From contig JAUIRK010000112.1 in assembly GCA_030549495.1 (NCBI GenBank), forward strand, positions 1 through 64,000: 64,000 nt of DNA, written 5' to 3'. How positions within the stretch are numbered: position 1 is the stretch's first letter; each line of letters begins with the position of its first letter. Positions 34,241-45,299 of this stretch are shown here, piece after piece. Origin of the DNA: Nectonema munidae (lineage: Eukaryota; Nematomorpha; Nectonematoida; Nectonematidae). The position numbers and the translations under genes are program-made. The notes below the pieces were generated by a model. That model did no database searches and was not told the DNA's origin. It was given only the letters and a program-made list of their open reading frames with translations.

Positions 34241-34519
34241 CATTCAACAAAAACTCATCTTAACCCAACATCGTAATTTTTATCGAAGAAATCATTAAAA
34301 CCTTCAGGCAATTTGGAACAAACATATCAGAACCAATTTTTGCGAACAAAACAAGAAAAATTATTCTAGAAAAAAGAACGAATGATTAATCAGAAAAAAA
34401 ACTTTTGAACTGAGATTGGTTGACAAATATTCAGGTCTGATAATAAAATACACGATACTGATTTAAAAAAGCCTAAGATCATTAAGAAGATTCTTTAATC
34501 AAAATGCTTTGAGAGATTT

Positions 34520-34965
34520 CATAAAAAATAAACATCACCATTAAATTGTACATACTTGAAATGTATAAAAAAACTTTATGTAAAAATTAATAATTTTAAT
34601 TTTTACATGGGCTGTCATATTTAAATTATTTTGTCTGGTTTGACTGATTTTTATAAAAAAAAATGAATATCACGATCAAATAAAGCGTATTTGAAAATGG
34701 GTATATGTGTGTAAAAAACTTTATATATTTATTCGGATAAAATGTTCTTTTTCAATTTTTTCATAGGTTTGATTGATTTTCGTAAAAAATGAATATCACC
34801 ATTGAATTCAACATGCTTGAAAATGGGTATATATGTGTAAAAAACTTTATATAATTATTTCAATAAAAAGTTTTTTTTTGAGATGAGCTGTGAAATATAA
34901 ATCAATTTTTTGACAGGTTTGATTGATTTTGATAATATAAAAAAAATGGACGTCACCACTGAATT
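34520..34965 (-). repeat. Minisatellite-like array, about 125-133-bp unit
   Basis: Three to four tandem units, each with the landmarks TTTGATTGATTTT, ATGAATATCACCATTGAATT, CTTGAAAATGGGTATATA and GTGTAAAAAACTTTATATA. The same landmarks occur in reverse orientation at 62318-62880 and in short form at 58090-58170 and 35335-35370. It ends at a G-rich/C-rich inverted pair (GGGGGGGCACATTACGCCCCC). Confidence 0.7.
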
Positions 34966-35153
34966 GGGAGGGGGGGCACATTACGCCCCCGGCACTTGAG
35001 CGAACAAATTTAGCACGAAGAGAGAATAAAATTTGTGATAATTTAATATAAAATTTTTTGAAATGCTCTGCCCATTTTAAATTGAACAGGGAATAAAGTT
35101 CAAGATATTGGAGAGTTTTAGAGAGAGGAAGTTATGTAGAAGACAATACGGAG

Positions 35154-35382
35154 CCCTATTCCTGACGAGCTATTTTCTGATTCCTCACTGACGGGGGGGG
35201 GGGGGAGGGGGGGGGGGTTCAGCTCCGCCCCCCCTTTTTCTAAACAGTCTAATATTTTTATTAACTCATAACACAAATAAATTATTGATTGCGAATCTGA
35301 TAAGAATACTTATTTTCTAACAAAGTTATTGAACTTATCAAAAAATTAATTAAACCTGTCAATCAGTGTCATCATAATTCTT
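35154..35382 (+). mobile_element. End of a repeat with piggyBac-like terminus (CCCTATT...)
   Basis: The sequence CCCTATTCCTGACGAGCTAT matches the ends at 57968 (CCCTATTCGTGACAGGCTAT) and 62214 (CCCTATTTCAGGCTGGCAAT), which are each preceded by TTAA. As at 57968, it is followed by an ATTGATTGCG block and then CAAACCTGTCAATC-type satellite words. A run of G (about 35190-35218) interrupts it. The element continues past the Mutator-like insertion at 35383-36760 into 36771 onward. Confidence 0.5.
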
Positions 35383-36760
35383 GGTATCCGGTAATTTCAT
35401 CGTGGTAACTTCATCGTATAGTAAATTCATCGTGATGCAATACATCGTTGGTATTTTCGTCGTTAAGTATTTTCATCGTATAGTGGTTACATCTCGAGAT
35501 TTATGGAGTAACCGCATAATACGGCGCGCGCATTGTCAATGATTTTGAAAATCGTGACCTAAATGATTACCTTAAAGCGATTTTTTTTAATTGTTTCTAA
35601 TTTCCATCATTAACAAAGCTTATGATATTTGGACGTCAAATTCGTTTAAACCTTCAGATATATTTCTTTCATATTCAACTTTTAAGTATCATCTGAAATC
35701 GTCAGCAATCAGTAGTTATATATTTCAAGAATCATGTAATGTAAATTGTTATACTTGTACCAATATGTTGAAAAATTAATCCTGTTTTGTTTCCTTTCTG
35801 TTAAGTTTTTTTGTATAAAGTGATTTTTTTTTAAAATATTTTATTTGTGTATATCGTTTTGAATAGCTTTTTCATATGTTTCATTTTTTCCTAATTTTGT
35901 GTATGCTTTTGACTTAGTTGTCCAATAATATATTCATATAATATTCAATTTCTCTAACTTTCTATCTAATCTTTCCAAATTTTCTAGCCAAACTACTTAT
36001 ATTGAGAAGGTGAATCATACCAGCGGTCCAAGAGACCTTTTGATATAGCCTTGCAAATTATAAATTCTATAAAATTACATATATCTCTCTACTTTATGAA
36101 AACTGTATTGATAATATCTATTTTGATTTTAATCTTATAATTATATTATGAATATCTATTATTTTGCGAAATAAATTTCTTCTTCTTCTTCTTTCTTCTT
36201 CTTCTTTCCAATTTGTAATGAATTAGTTATCTCAATAATCTTTTTGAAATATGAAATAATTTATTACATATATAAATTGGTATTTTTTTCTTAAAAATAA
36301 AGTTTTTTATTAAAAAAACAAATGATTATTTTTAGATATAATATACCAAATAGTGACTGAAAAGTCGAAAGTTAAAATAGGTTAGGGGGATTTTTATGAA
36401 ACTAAAAAAACTTACATATTATTTTTTTTAATTAAATTTGATACTTTTTTTTAATTTTCCTTAAATATTAAGAAATTTAAACATATTTCAAGGCTATTTA
36501 ATTCAGAAAGAGATATTGTTTTATAGCCTCATAATATGAAAACCTTATATTTAAAAATTAGTTTTTTATGTTATATTAAGAACATTTACAAAAATTCGTA
36601 ATAAACTTAAAAAAATTATAAAGGGATATTTACAACGATGTAATTACTGCACGATGAAAATACTTGACGATGAAAATACCAACGATGTATTGCATCACGA
36701 TGAATTTACTATGCGATGAAATTACCACGATGAAGTTACCACGATGAAATTACTGTGAAC
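35383..36760 (+). mobile_element. Mutator-like TIR element with 10-bp target duplication and subrepeated termini
   Basis: A 1378-bp element flanked by exact copies of CATAATTCTT (35373-35382 and 36761-36770). The terminal inverted repeats are about 105-120 bp (35383-35487 and 36640-36760). They are themselves built of short tandem words around TTTCATCGTGGTAA, TCATCGTGATGC and TTTTCATCGT. The outer bases are GGTATCCGGTAATTTCATCG on the left and GGTTCACAGTAATTTCATCG on the right in reverse. A 9-10-bp duplication with long inverted repeats points to the Mutator/MULE superfamily. No transposase is encoded; a LINE fragment (35590-36215) sits inside, so this is a non-autonomous copy with a later insertion. 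Confidence 0.8.
35590..36215 (+). mobile_element. LINE 3' fragment nested in the Mutator-like element
   Basis: The frame 35591-35779 encodes the last part of an ORF2 (AYDIWTSNSF, STFKYHLKSSAISSY) ending in the cysteine motif ESCNVNCYTC, as in the copies at 58708-59085 and 49080-49265. A roughly 400-bp 3' untranslated region follows, ending AAATAAATT then a TTC repeat (about 36175-36210). Confidence 0.6.
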
Positions 36761-36770
36761 CATAATTCTT

Positions 36771-37140
36771 ATTAGTGCTGAGGGGCGTAAAAGCCCTCCT
36801 CCCCGTTTGCTAAAAAAGTCAATATAAAAATTGGCTGAATTATATCCCTTCAAATTTCGTGACTTTTCCTAAAATCGCCATCTGCATCTTTTGGTATTAT
36901 TTTCATAGTAGTTCAATGACCCTCTCATGGTGAAAACTGTCAATCAACATCAAAAGTTTAAATTTTTCAAATGAATTTTTATGTTATTATCTATGGTTAA
37001 TCTCATAACTTCCTCGCCCACATAGCTCCATCTTTTCGGAGTGCTGCAAAACGCTTTATAACTGCGATACCTTTTGCACTTTATATTTTCACTTTGATCA
37101 ATACCCCATCTTTTTTACTTTCGTCTTTATGCTAAAAATT
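36771..37140 (+). repeat. Continuation of the interrupted repeat beyond the Mutator-like insertion
   Basis: Begins GCTGAGGGGCGTAAAAGCCC, a short inverted word pair, and continues in the style of the 34.5-35.4 kb repeat (TTGGCTGAATTATAT, CTGTCAATCAACATC). The right boundary is not clear. 37140-38210 holds no gene that I can support; the frame at 37214-37504 lacks any signature. Confidence 0.35.
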
Positions 37141-38210
37141 GACCAAAACGGAGTTTATGATAAAAAAAAATTAATGAAGGCGGAATTAATCGTGTCTAAA
37201 GTCTTTTCTATGTTTGGCATCGTGGAATGTATCTCGAAGAATCTGGAAATTTAGACTTTCATCTATTCATACATCTGTTTTGAAAAAAATGTTGGCAAAA
37301 TTCATAGATCGATATATTTTATTCCTTCATGTTTGCTTTTATAATTTCTATTGTATGAATTTATGTTCAATAAATGGAAAAGGAGAGTCAATTAACGAAT
37401 ATAAACTCTCAGTTGGTTTAGTACATTTTATAAAAATGGAAACCAGAATTACTTCATTTTCGTTCTGGTCCTTCTTGTCATGCTTTGAATTGACTATTTT
37501 TTGAAAATACTAAATATTCTTTCTCAGCTTTAATGGCTAATCCTTTTTTTCAAAGCTTATTTCAACAAGTTTTTTGCTGGATGATACGCGAGATACATAT
37601 GAGCAATTTGCAATAGGAAGGCCTTTTTAAATTCTGATCAACAATCGCGCTATAATCGTGATGCATGCTAAACTAAAATTCGATGTAATAGAGAAGGTCG
37701 AAAATAATTAGATTTGCGGTTCGGAGTCTGCAAGAACGACCTCTCATTTTCGTTTGAGCGATTACTTACCTTCTTAAAAATATTTGAAAGACGTATTTTA
37801 AGCTTCTTGATTCTCGAGAAAACATGAGACTAGAAAATAGTAATCCAATTATTTTCCCATTTATATTCCATCAAAAACTGGTAAATCTTGATACGTGGTA
37901 TGATTGGTTTGAAATATGCAGATTTTTGATACGATTAGTTTGAGTGAGCATTCATAATTTATCAAATGTAAAAATAAGACCAGAAACTAGCATATCTACA
38001 AGAATTTAATCTGTAGAATAGTGAAATCAAAAAAGAAAGTAGAAAAGTTGATTTAACCCGTTAACGACCAAACTTTTTTTAAAAAAATTTTCAACAAATT
38101 TCTTTTAAAACGAAAAGTTAAATAAAATTTGGTGTTTTTAAACAAAAAAACAATATTATATGCTTAATATAAAAAAAAATTGACTTAAGTCAACATTAGT
38201 CAAAAATAGA

Positions 38211-38784
38211 AGTAAAAAACCTTCGTGTACCTTGAAAAAAACGAAGGAGATAAGAGAATCATCAGGCTTTTGGGTCGCAGAAAATTCGGAATCAAAAATG
38301 GCGATATAGAAATACTGACTTCTAAGAATTATTTTGAAGAAGGCAAAAAATTGGGGGGATTGGAAAGACGTACGTGAAAAAAATGAAGGATTTTGACTTG
38401 ACAACTCGGAGCACCAAAGAAAAGAAGGGAGAAAAAGAAGAGTCGATGGAAATGGAAGATGCGCCTTTGGAAATGGATTCGTACGAAGAGAAGATAAAGG
38501 CACCGAGTGAGTCCCAGCACAAACTGAAAACGCTCATTCTGAAGAGTTTGAAAAAGAAGTTACGTCGCGCGAAAAAGCTGAAGCAGATGGAAGAAAGAAG
38601 AGACCAGGAACTTGAGGATGAGAAAAAGAACTCTTTTAATAATAAAGAGGAAATGAAAGCAGGCAGGGCGAAGGAGGCGGATACAGAAAAGAAAGAAGTG
38701 AATCCAGTCATATTCCAAAGACCCAAATCAAAACTCGGCTCCTACAACTACAAACGCTTGAAGTACGGCTTTTCCCTCAACTGA
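38211..38784 (+). CDS. Lysine/glutamate-rich protein, frame changes at a G-run
   Basis: Codon composition here is clearly unlike the AT-rich surroundings. From about 38211 one frame reads KTFVYLEKNEGDKRIIRLLG, then RRKFGIKNGDIEILTSKNYF and EEGKKLGG. At the run GGGGGG (38353-38358) the open frame passes to another, which continues GKTYVKKMKDFDLTTRS and stays open to the TGA at 38784. The second part has an acidic stretch, a long basic coiled-coil-like helix (LKKKLRRAKKLKQMEERRDQ) and a conserved-looking tail (QRPKSKLGSYNYKRLKYGF). The first ATG in the second frame is at 38383. It looks like a nuclear or nucleolar protein, but I do not recognise the family. It may be a real gene with a homopolymer sequence error, a spliced gene, or a recent pseudogene. 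Confidence 0.45.
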
Positions 38785-39124
38785 AAAGAAGCATTTATCC
38801 CCACACACACACACAGGCGACCTTCAAAATTCACCAATGTAGCTAAAGAATGCATACTAGGGTGATGACTTTTGGTATTTTTTTGGAATTTTTTCTGGTG
38901 CATGTCATTTTTGGAGGAGTTTTTACTTATGAATCTAGTAAAAGTATTTGAACATTTTTTTTCTTCAAAAAATGTTACGCCCCCGCTATAAAACAATTTT
39001 TCCTAAACAAATCCTATATTAAAATCATAATAAAAACACATAAACAATTCAAAATAATTTATGAAGTAAAAAATCGATATTTGTTTTCTTTTATTTAGAT
39101 TCCATTGTCTTGAGAATTTGCCAA

Positions 39125-40640
39125 GATGCCATCCAAAATGGATATTGTTGGTCGCTTTAAACATTTAGCTTCTATCGAAAAAGACAAAAGCAAACGTGCT
39201 TCACTAATTTCGGAAGAAATTATTGATCTTTGGAATATCAAAGTGAATTTTCCTTCTTTTGAAATCAGAACAGTGAACCGAAAAGTTAAATGAAAAATTG
39301 AGAAAAAAAGGAAAAGCTGGTAAATTAGAAAAAGAATTGTTCGATATCACAAATTGTGCTGACAACAGAGGACAAAAATCTTTATCAACTTCAGATTGAA
39401 TCTAACGAAAAAGTGGAATATTCAACAAGACAACTTGCAGACCACTAATCAATTCATCCAAGAGTTTTACAAAAATGCAAAGCCATCTCTACAAAACCAG
39501 AAGAAAGCTGTTCAACCGAAGTAATTGACAAAAAGGATTTGAGCCCTGAGAGGGATGATGAACGAGAGAAAAGTTTCATTGCCAATGTGAAAGAAAAAAG
39601 CCCGAAAAAGTATAGTAGTTGCAAGCAGGCTACCAACTTACTTACTGCCACAAAAATATCAACTGATCAAGCTCACAAAATTTGTGTTAATTTAAAAAAT
39701 GAAGGAATCTCATTGCCAACACCTTCACAGTCAGGAATACACAAAGCGCTGATAAAGAAAGTAAAAGATATGGAAAAGAGATACAAAGAAGAACTGAAGA
39801 AAGAAAAATGGAAAAACTTTGACGGGAAACGTTTGAATGGTCTGGAATATCAAGTTGTTGTCCTTAAGAATGAAACAAGGGAGATAAAATTAAAAGTTTT
39901 ACAACTAATTGATGGGAAAGCTGAAACAATCACTAAAGGTCTGGTAGAAGTATTGAATGAACACGATCTTTGGAAGTCGATAAAAATGATGGTTTGTGAT
40001 ACAACAAACGTTAACACTGGAAGAAAAAATGGTGTATTCAAGAAGTTGCAGACAATTTTTCAAAGTAAAGCAAGTGAAGTTCCACAATTTTTTGGATGCC
40101 AGCATCACAATTTGGATAGGATTCTCAGACTCATCATGGACCAAGAATTAAAAGAAAGTACAGTTTCACGCGAAGTAAATTATTTTTTCAGCCAAGATTT
40201 AATTGAAAACTATGAAAGTTTGATTGAAAAGTTTGAAAATGGAGATGAAGAAATGAAAGAAAAGGGGGGTTGGAGAGATGACATGAAATTTTTATTCCAT
40301 TTGACGAAAGCCTATCTTTTTTTGGAAGAAAATAAATGGGTTTCTCGAATCAAATTTCAAAAAATACCTCCAATCAGCAATGCCAGGTGGAATTCTGGAA
40401 CCATTTTGGCATTACTTGCTTATTTTCTGATGCCAGAAACGAAAATGATTTGAAAAATTCTTGTGATTTAATTGTCAACGATTGGGCAGAGTTATGGTTT
40501 TCAGAACAATTTTATAAAGAAAATGGCGGACGAACTTCGGTGAGGGTTTGAAAAATATCCTAAAGCCTTAAATTCGTTCAAAAAATATTGGAGCTTCAAA
40601 CCAACACCAATTCACATTCCTAGAAGCAATCAATGCGCAG
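39125..40640 (+). pseudogene. DDE-type transposase-related gene, broken
   Basis: Starts at about 39125 (MPSKMDIVGRFKHLASIEKD), with a helix-rich N-terminus (SEEIIDLWNIKVNFPSFEIR). The main open frame, 39539-40453, encodes 304 residues including NFDGKRLNGLEYQVVVLKN, VCDTTNVNTGRKNGVFKKL and FFGCQHHNLDRIL. The frame passes into another at about 40450 (NDWAELWFSEQFYKENGG, then IHIPRSNQCAERAINMMQ). The order H/FDGK, CDTT-NTG-G, CxHH and an AERA element is that of a widespread group of uncharacterised transposable-element proteins in arthropods and cnidarians with an RNase H-like fold. At least three breaks interrupt it, so it is a dead copy. The terminal inverted repeats were not found. Confidence 0.6.
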
Positions 40641-41415
40641 AGCGAGCTATAAATATGATGCAAATATTCAAAAAAATTGTAAAAAAAGGAAAATTTGCAG
40701 TTAAGATTTTTATTATCAAATATTCAATTAAAAAACATGCTAAATCATTAATTTATGTTCTTTTAAAAATAAATTCATGGTTTAAAGTGAAATTTGTAGT
40801 GTTTCAGAGGAATGTACTCTTAAAATTTGGCTTAGCCAACCTTCATGTAGTTTTACCTCTCGGGCGTGAGTTTTTTTCTTTCTTTTTTTGAAAAAAAAAC
40901 ACAGAAATGTTCCTATCAGACCAAAACTCCACCGGCTGAGGGGTGCACAATAAAAAAAAGTCACATAAAAAGTTTGTTCGCTTGCAAGCTAATATCCTAT
41001 TTTTGCATAAAGTCCACCTTAACACTCGAAAAAGCTGGAAATGCTTTTTATTACTCTATATCTTATGTATATGTTTGCGTGCATGCATACATGTATGTTT
41101 GCCCATGTTTCTTTCTTTTTATAATAAATTTGATAAAAAATACTTGTTATCCTTCGGCCTGATTATCTTGGACTCTAGCTGAGACTCAAGTGTTTCTGAA
41201 AGCATTGCTCCAAATGTCTTTCTTGTATTATCATCATCTTTATTATTGGAACACGAAAAGCCGTTATTGGGTGTTTCAAATACAAGAATGTTTAATTCTT
41301 AAAACCAAAAGTAATCAAACGTATAGATGAAATAATAATAGAAATATCTAACCAATCAAACTCTTCAAAATGATGATGACAATTTAAAAGCAAATACACG
41401 AAACTTAAAGGAATT
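40641..41415. other. Stretch without a recognisable gene
   Basis: Downstream remainder of the transposase-like locus and AT-rich DNA. The frames seen here lack any family signature and overlap on both strands. Confidence 0.35.
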
Positions 41416-41419
41416 ACAT

Positions 41420-41911
41420 GTTCAAGCGAAATGTTTTCAACTTCAAGCGAAATGTTTTCAACTTCAAGTGAAATGTTTCCAAGTTTTAAGTAGTTTTATT
41501 TTTAAGTTCGACTTTAAAACTAATTTTTTATTGAGTTTGAAGGTATTTGTTTTTTGGTTAAGAGAAGATATATATTGAATTACACATCTTTTCCAAATAA
41601 CAGTTTCAAAATAAAAATTTCAGAACTTCAAATTCAACTTTTAAAACTAATTTTTAGCTTTTTTTTCAATTAAAAAATGCGAAAATTGGGATATGGATTA
41701 GGTTAATTGCTTGAAAACGGGTATAAATAAAATTAGACTGTTGGATTGTATTGGGTGGTTTGGTGGGGCTAAAAGAAACATGCAGTTAGCGCTGAATGAA
41801 TATAATTTTTAATTTATAATTTTCTATAATTTAATTATATTTTTTAAGTTTTCAAGTCGAAACAAAAAATAAAACAACTTAAAACTTGAAAACATTTCAC
41901 TTGAACTTGTT
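41420..41911. mobile_element. Foldback/MITE-like element with about 55-80-bp inverted ends
   Basis: The left end GTTCAAGCGAAATGTTTTCA is followed by two more 21-bp repeats of the same word and then CAAGTTTTAAGTAGTTTTAT. The right end, read in reverse, is GTTCAAGTGAAATGTTTTCA followed by AGTTTTAAGTTGTTTTAT. The left inverted repeat thus carries two to three tandem copies of the outer word and the right only one. No coding frame and no clear target duplication. Confidence 0.6.
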
Positions 41912-42290
41912 ATGCTATATTTAAAACTAATAATATGGCTCTTGTTTTAACAATTCGTTAATTCTAATCCTAAAATCCGCAAGACTTCTTTCAAATAATG
42001 CTAGGGCACGGTCAGTCACACAACAAGTGGCTCTGGCTTAATAGCCCTATTAGTATTATAACCCTTCACTAAAAAATTAATTGTACAAAATTGGCTTGAG
42101 CAAAGTAGAGGGGTCCTAACCAAGCCTAGAGTTCGTATGTAAAAAAAGCATTTAAAAAGTTTTGATTTTGCATGGGGCAATTGATCTTGAGGAGTTCTCC
42201 GACTTTCAAATGAATAAACGAAAATTTGTGGACTTATTTTTCAAATTAACGGTTTGAATTAACGAATTGTCGGTGATATAATGAAATAAA
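41912..42290. other. Stretch without a recognisable gene
   Basis: AT-rich spacer before the third receptor block; nothing identified. Confidence 0.4.
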
Positions 42291-42299
42291 TTCGTTTAT

Positions 42300-43800
42300 T
42301 AGTTTCGTTATAAAGGTAAGGTCAAAAATATCTCTTTTTGCTAAAGAAAGGCAGTTATTTTGAATATTAATTAAATTTATTGATTGCTGATTTATATGAA
42401 AAATTCATGACAAAAGAGAAATTATAATTGATTTTTTGATTAAACATTCTCCCATAAAAACGTGCGCTAATTGAGTCCCCAATTACTAAATTTTAAACTA
42501 TATCGGCCAAGGGATGAGCAAAAGGTGCATCTTTTCTTAACCCACGACTGAGAATGATTTTTGTATTGGACATCACGCTCGTTTCATTGAACATTGCCTT
42601 ATGTGCCATCTACATCTTTATCATAATGATGTTGCCGCAGCTCCGCACTTGGTTCAATATCGTCATCTCTGTCGTTGTCGTCACTAGCTTGACTCGAAGT
42701 ATCTCTGATCTAGTTTACTATCTCTACACCGTTGATATAATAAAGAAATTTAGTCCACATTTTTGCAAATTTGTATTCTTCCTTAAGTACACTTCTTCAA
42801 TTTTTGATTTGGCAGGTATCCTGTTCATTTGTTATGTCCAATTCTTGCTCATTTACAATCCCCAACTGGGCTCTACCTTCATTGATATCAATAGCTTTTC
42901 CCTGTGGCTTTTCGTCACCTTCATTTTGGCTATCGTTGTTTACTACGCTCCTTCAATGTCTGAGAAGAAAAACGTTTCTAACTTTTACAATGGAAGCTGT
43001 AATAGTTCCCAAAATGCTGAGAGTTTTTACAGAATTCGCACCATCGTACTTGTCGTGCCAATCTGTCTTTTATTCCTAGTGAATGCGGTTTCCATCAGCC
43101 TCATTTTGAAGAAAGTTTCTTCTGGAAGACTAAACCCACTGCAGAAAAGCAGAGCAAAAAAAGGAATCATGGTGATCACAATACTGACTGTCACGTGCGC
43201 AATCAGTGTTTTCAGCTTTGTCTCCACCTACATCAGTCACTTACTGAATGGAAAGTTCAAAGAAACTTATGAACAAAATGAACTGTTTTATCAACTAGCC
43301 AAGCTAGTGTACATTCCATCTTTGACATTCTCTAACGCTGAATTTCGTAATGAAATCTCATTTTTTATGCTCAAAATATTTTCAAGAAAGAGAACTAATT
43401 CTGTAAATATTTTGTGAATTATGCATCTCATCCATTTACAAAAACTTTCATATTTTTCAAGTGTTTTATTTTATGTTTTACATTCTCTCTCTTCTTTTAA
43501 CTCACACATCTTTCTGATTCATAGAATTCTTTTGTGTATTTGATGTTTAAAGCAATAAAATGTTCCGAGATATCAAAAATATTTCAATTGATGAAAACTC
43601 ATATTATTGATCTCTTTTTGATTTTGACATATTTGCATTTAGTGTGTGCATTTAATAGATATAGTATTTCAAGTTTTTTATTTTAACTCACTTGTGCGAA
43701 AATTTTTTAAGACTCGGTCCATGAAAGTAAGTTATTTTTAAACACCATGAAGAAACTACATTTCAAGTTTACATATTAATACAAAAAACATAAGGAATTG
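42300..43800 (+). repeat. Third, diverged copy of the receptor segment
   Basis: Similarity to 135-1780 covers the 5' flank (GATTGCTG..TTTAT, ATTATAATTGATTTTT, AACGTGCG), the receptor gene, its AATAAA (43554-43559) and about 250 bp downstream (ending CACCATGAAGAAACTAC). The flanks are clearly more diverged than the gene, and the 60-codon frame of the other copies is not preserved here. It lies in the same orientation as the left arm, about 42 kb away. Confidence 0.85.
42554..43417 (+). CDS. Intronless seven-transmembrane receptor (GPCR), third paralogue
   Basis: A 287-residue receptor with the same seven membrane segments, TM3 cysteine (HFCKF) and ECL2 cysteine (NGSC) as the 384-1250 and 22183-23049 genes. 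Differences cluster in the N-terminus (MIFVLDITLV for MISWLFITLV), TM1, the first loops and the region before TM7. The part from TM4 through TM5 is almost unchanged, even at silent sites. It is one residue shorter before TM7 (EQNELFYQ). The frame and motifs are intact, so it is probably functional, with different ligand specificity plausible from the changed extracellular loops. Confidence 0.85.
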   Translation: MIFVLDITLVSLNIALCAIYIFIIMMLPQLRTWFNIVISVVVVTSLTRSISDLVYYLYTVDIIKKFSPHFCKFVFFLKYTSSIFDLAGILFICYVQFLLIYNPQLGSTFIDINSFSLWLFVTFILAIVVYYAPSMSEKKNVSNFYNGSCNSSQNAESFYRIRTIVLVVPICLLFLVNAVSISLILKKVSSGRLNPLQKSRAKKGIMVITILTVTCAISVFSFVSTYISHLLNGKFKETYEQNELFYQLAKLVYIPSLTFSNAEFRNEISFFMLKIFSRKRTNSVNIL

Positions 43801-43816
43801 GCGCTAGGCCTATTAT

Positions 43817-43832
43817 ATATATATATATATAT
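43817..43832. repeat. TA dinucleotide run
   Basis: An AT/TA microsatellite at the border between the third receptor segment and the LINE relic that follows. Confidence 0.7.
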
Positions 43833-43949
43833 AGTATTTTTAGAGTGAGTACATAGAAAATGCAATATTTCTTATTTTTCTAGTTAGCCAATTAAAAATT
43901 TCCATTACTTTGTATTGGGAATAAAAGGCATATTTATGAAAAATAAAAT

Positions 43950-44660
43950 GAGTGGTTAAGAAACTGTCTGCTATTATTCTGGCATTCTCGGAAAAATTAG
44001 GAAATTTATTTCTCCAAAGGTTAACAAAGTACTTTATTATGCATATATATACCCCCATATAAAATATGCAAATATACTCTGGGGATCTTCTAATTATACG
44101 CTTTTGAGTAGAATAAACTCTCCCCAACACAGATTATTTTTGAACATCAATATGCATATTATTCTTCAAGATCGCTATCTAAACATATACCAAATCAACT
44201 ATTTAGTTTCCTCGATTTTTTTCTATAATTCTTTCAACCATAGTGAAGGGTTTTTTAATGACTTCTCTTCTAGAAATAACTCTATTCACTCTTATAATAC
44301 AAGATCCTGTGATAAGTTTCATTATTTTTACTACTCTCATAAAAGTTTTCTAACAAAGTTGAAACTTAGATCCACAAATTTTATTAATAAACATCTATAT
44401 TCTCTAGATTTTTCATGTTTGTATAAATTAAAAAAAAGCGTGCTATCTGTTCTTTATAATTCTGACTATGATTTTCGAATATAATTTTTTTTTGAGCTGT
44501 CGATACCTCAAATACCATATATATTCCCTAATGTTTTGTTGTTTAGTATTTTATGTATTATCTGGCTACTTGATGTGAATATGTATATATATATATATTA
44601 GCGTTAAATACTTTCGTATTTGTAATCATTATTTTCTATTATTATTATTATTATTATTTA
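43950..44660 (+). mobile_element. LINE relic: RT C-terminal connector and 3' end
   Basis: Plus-strand translation from about 43975 reads SGILGKIRKFISPKVNKVLY, then IKYANILWGSSNYTLLSRIN, the pattern of the CR1-type RT connector. The frame 44104-44484 carries the C-terminus (SYNTRSCDKFHYFYYSHKSF, TKLKLRSTNFINKH). Breaks occur near the junction at 44100. The 3' tail is a TTA repeat at about 44636-44658. It seems to be yet another LINE subfamily. Confidence 0.6.
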
Positions 44661-44664
44661 TGAT

Positions 44665-44904
44665 GTGTTATGCACACACACACACACCAATTTGCAAAGT
44701 TGCGTTTCTGAAGATTCTTCATCTCGAAGGATTAATTTCCCTTTGGAGATCTTCAAAACAAGACACAAGAGTTGTGGAAATATGGAGAAGAAGAAAAAAT
44801 GCAAAACCTTTTTTTCGACTGCATTAAAACATATTTCATCATTGCTTTGTCTTTGTCTATTTGGTTCTTTAAATAAATTTGAAGGAGTCCTTGATTTAAT
44901 CTAG
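44665..44904 (+). CDS. Unrecognised 79-codon frame
   Basis: Follows a CA microsatellite. The second half, from the ATG at 44782 (MEKKKKCKTFFSTALKHIS, then a hydrophobic LLCLCLFG), could be a small membrane or secreted protein, but no intron, polyadenylation signal or paralogue supports it. Possibly a chance frame. The following 44905-45295 holds nothing clear apart from degraded TTAATCCGGA/TTCGGAC words near 45060-45115. Confidence 0.15.
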   Translation: MLCTHTHTNLQSCVSEDSSSRRINFPLEIFKTRHKSCGNMEKKKKCKTFFSTALKHISSLLCLCLFGSLNKFEGVLDLI

Positions 44905-45299
44905 AATCAGCTCACCCACCCTTCCCTCCACTCTTCAAACTATATATTTTAGTTTTTAATTTTATATCTTAAATTTTATCTAGAATTTTACAGCCAATAA
45001 CAGAGCCAACGCTACATATGAGATGTCAGAATAATTGACCCTGTGAATATTTACCTTTAATCCGGAAATCATTAATTCGGACATTCGTTAATCCGTCACT
45101 TTGTTTATTTCGGCAATCTATGATTTAGTAAAATTAGTGAATGATTGATTCAATTAAGAACTGAGCTTCTTGAAGGTTTAAACCTTTTTAGGAAATTTTT
45201 TTTTAGGAAAATAAAAGTCTTATGAATAAAGAAGAACATTGGGGTGTTTTCATCGAGAAAGCAGAATTGCAGCGCTTGTATCGAACTATGAGCAAAGCA

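Noticed and set aside
38156-38726. Several minus-strand frames opposite the K/E-rich region
   Set aside because: Shadows of GAA/AAG-rich plus-strand codons (reading as TTC/CTT, Phe/Leu/Ser-rich).
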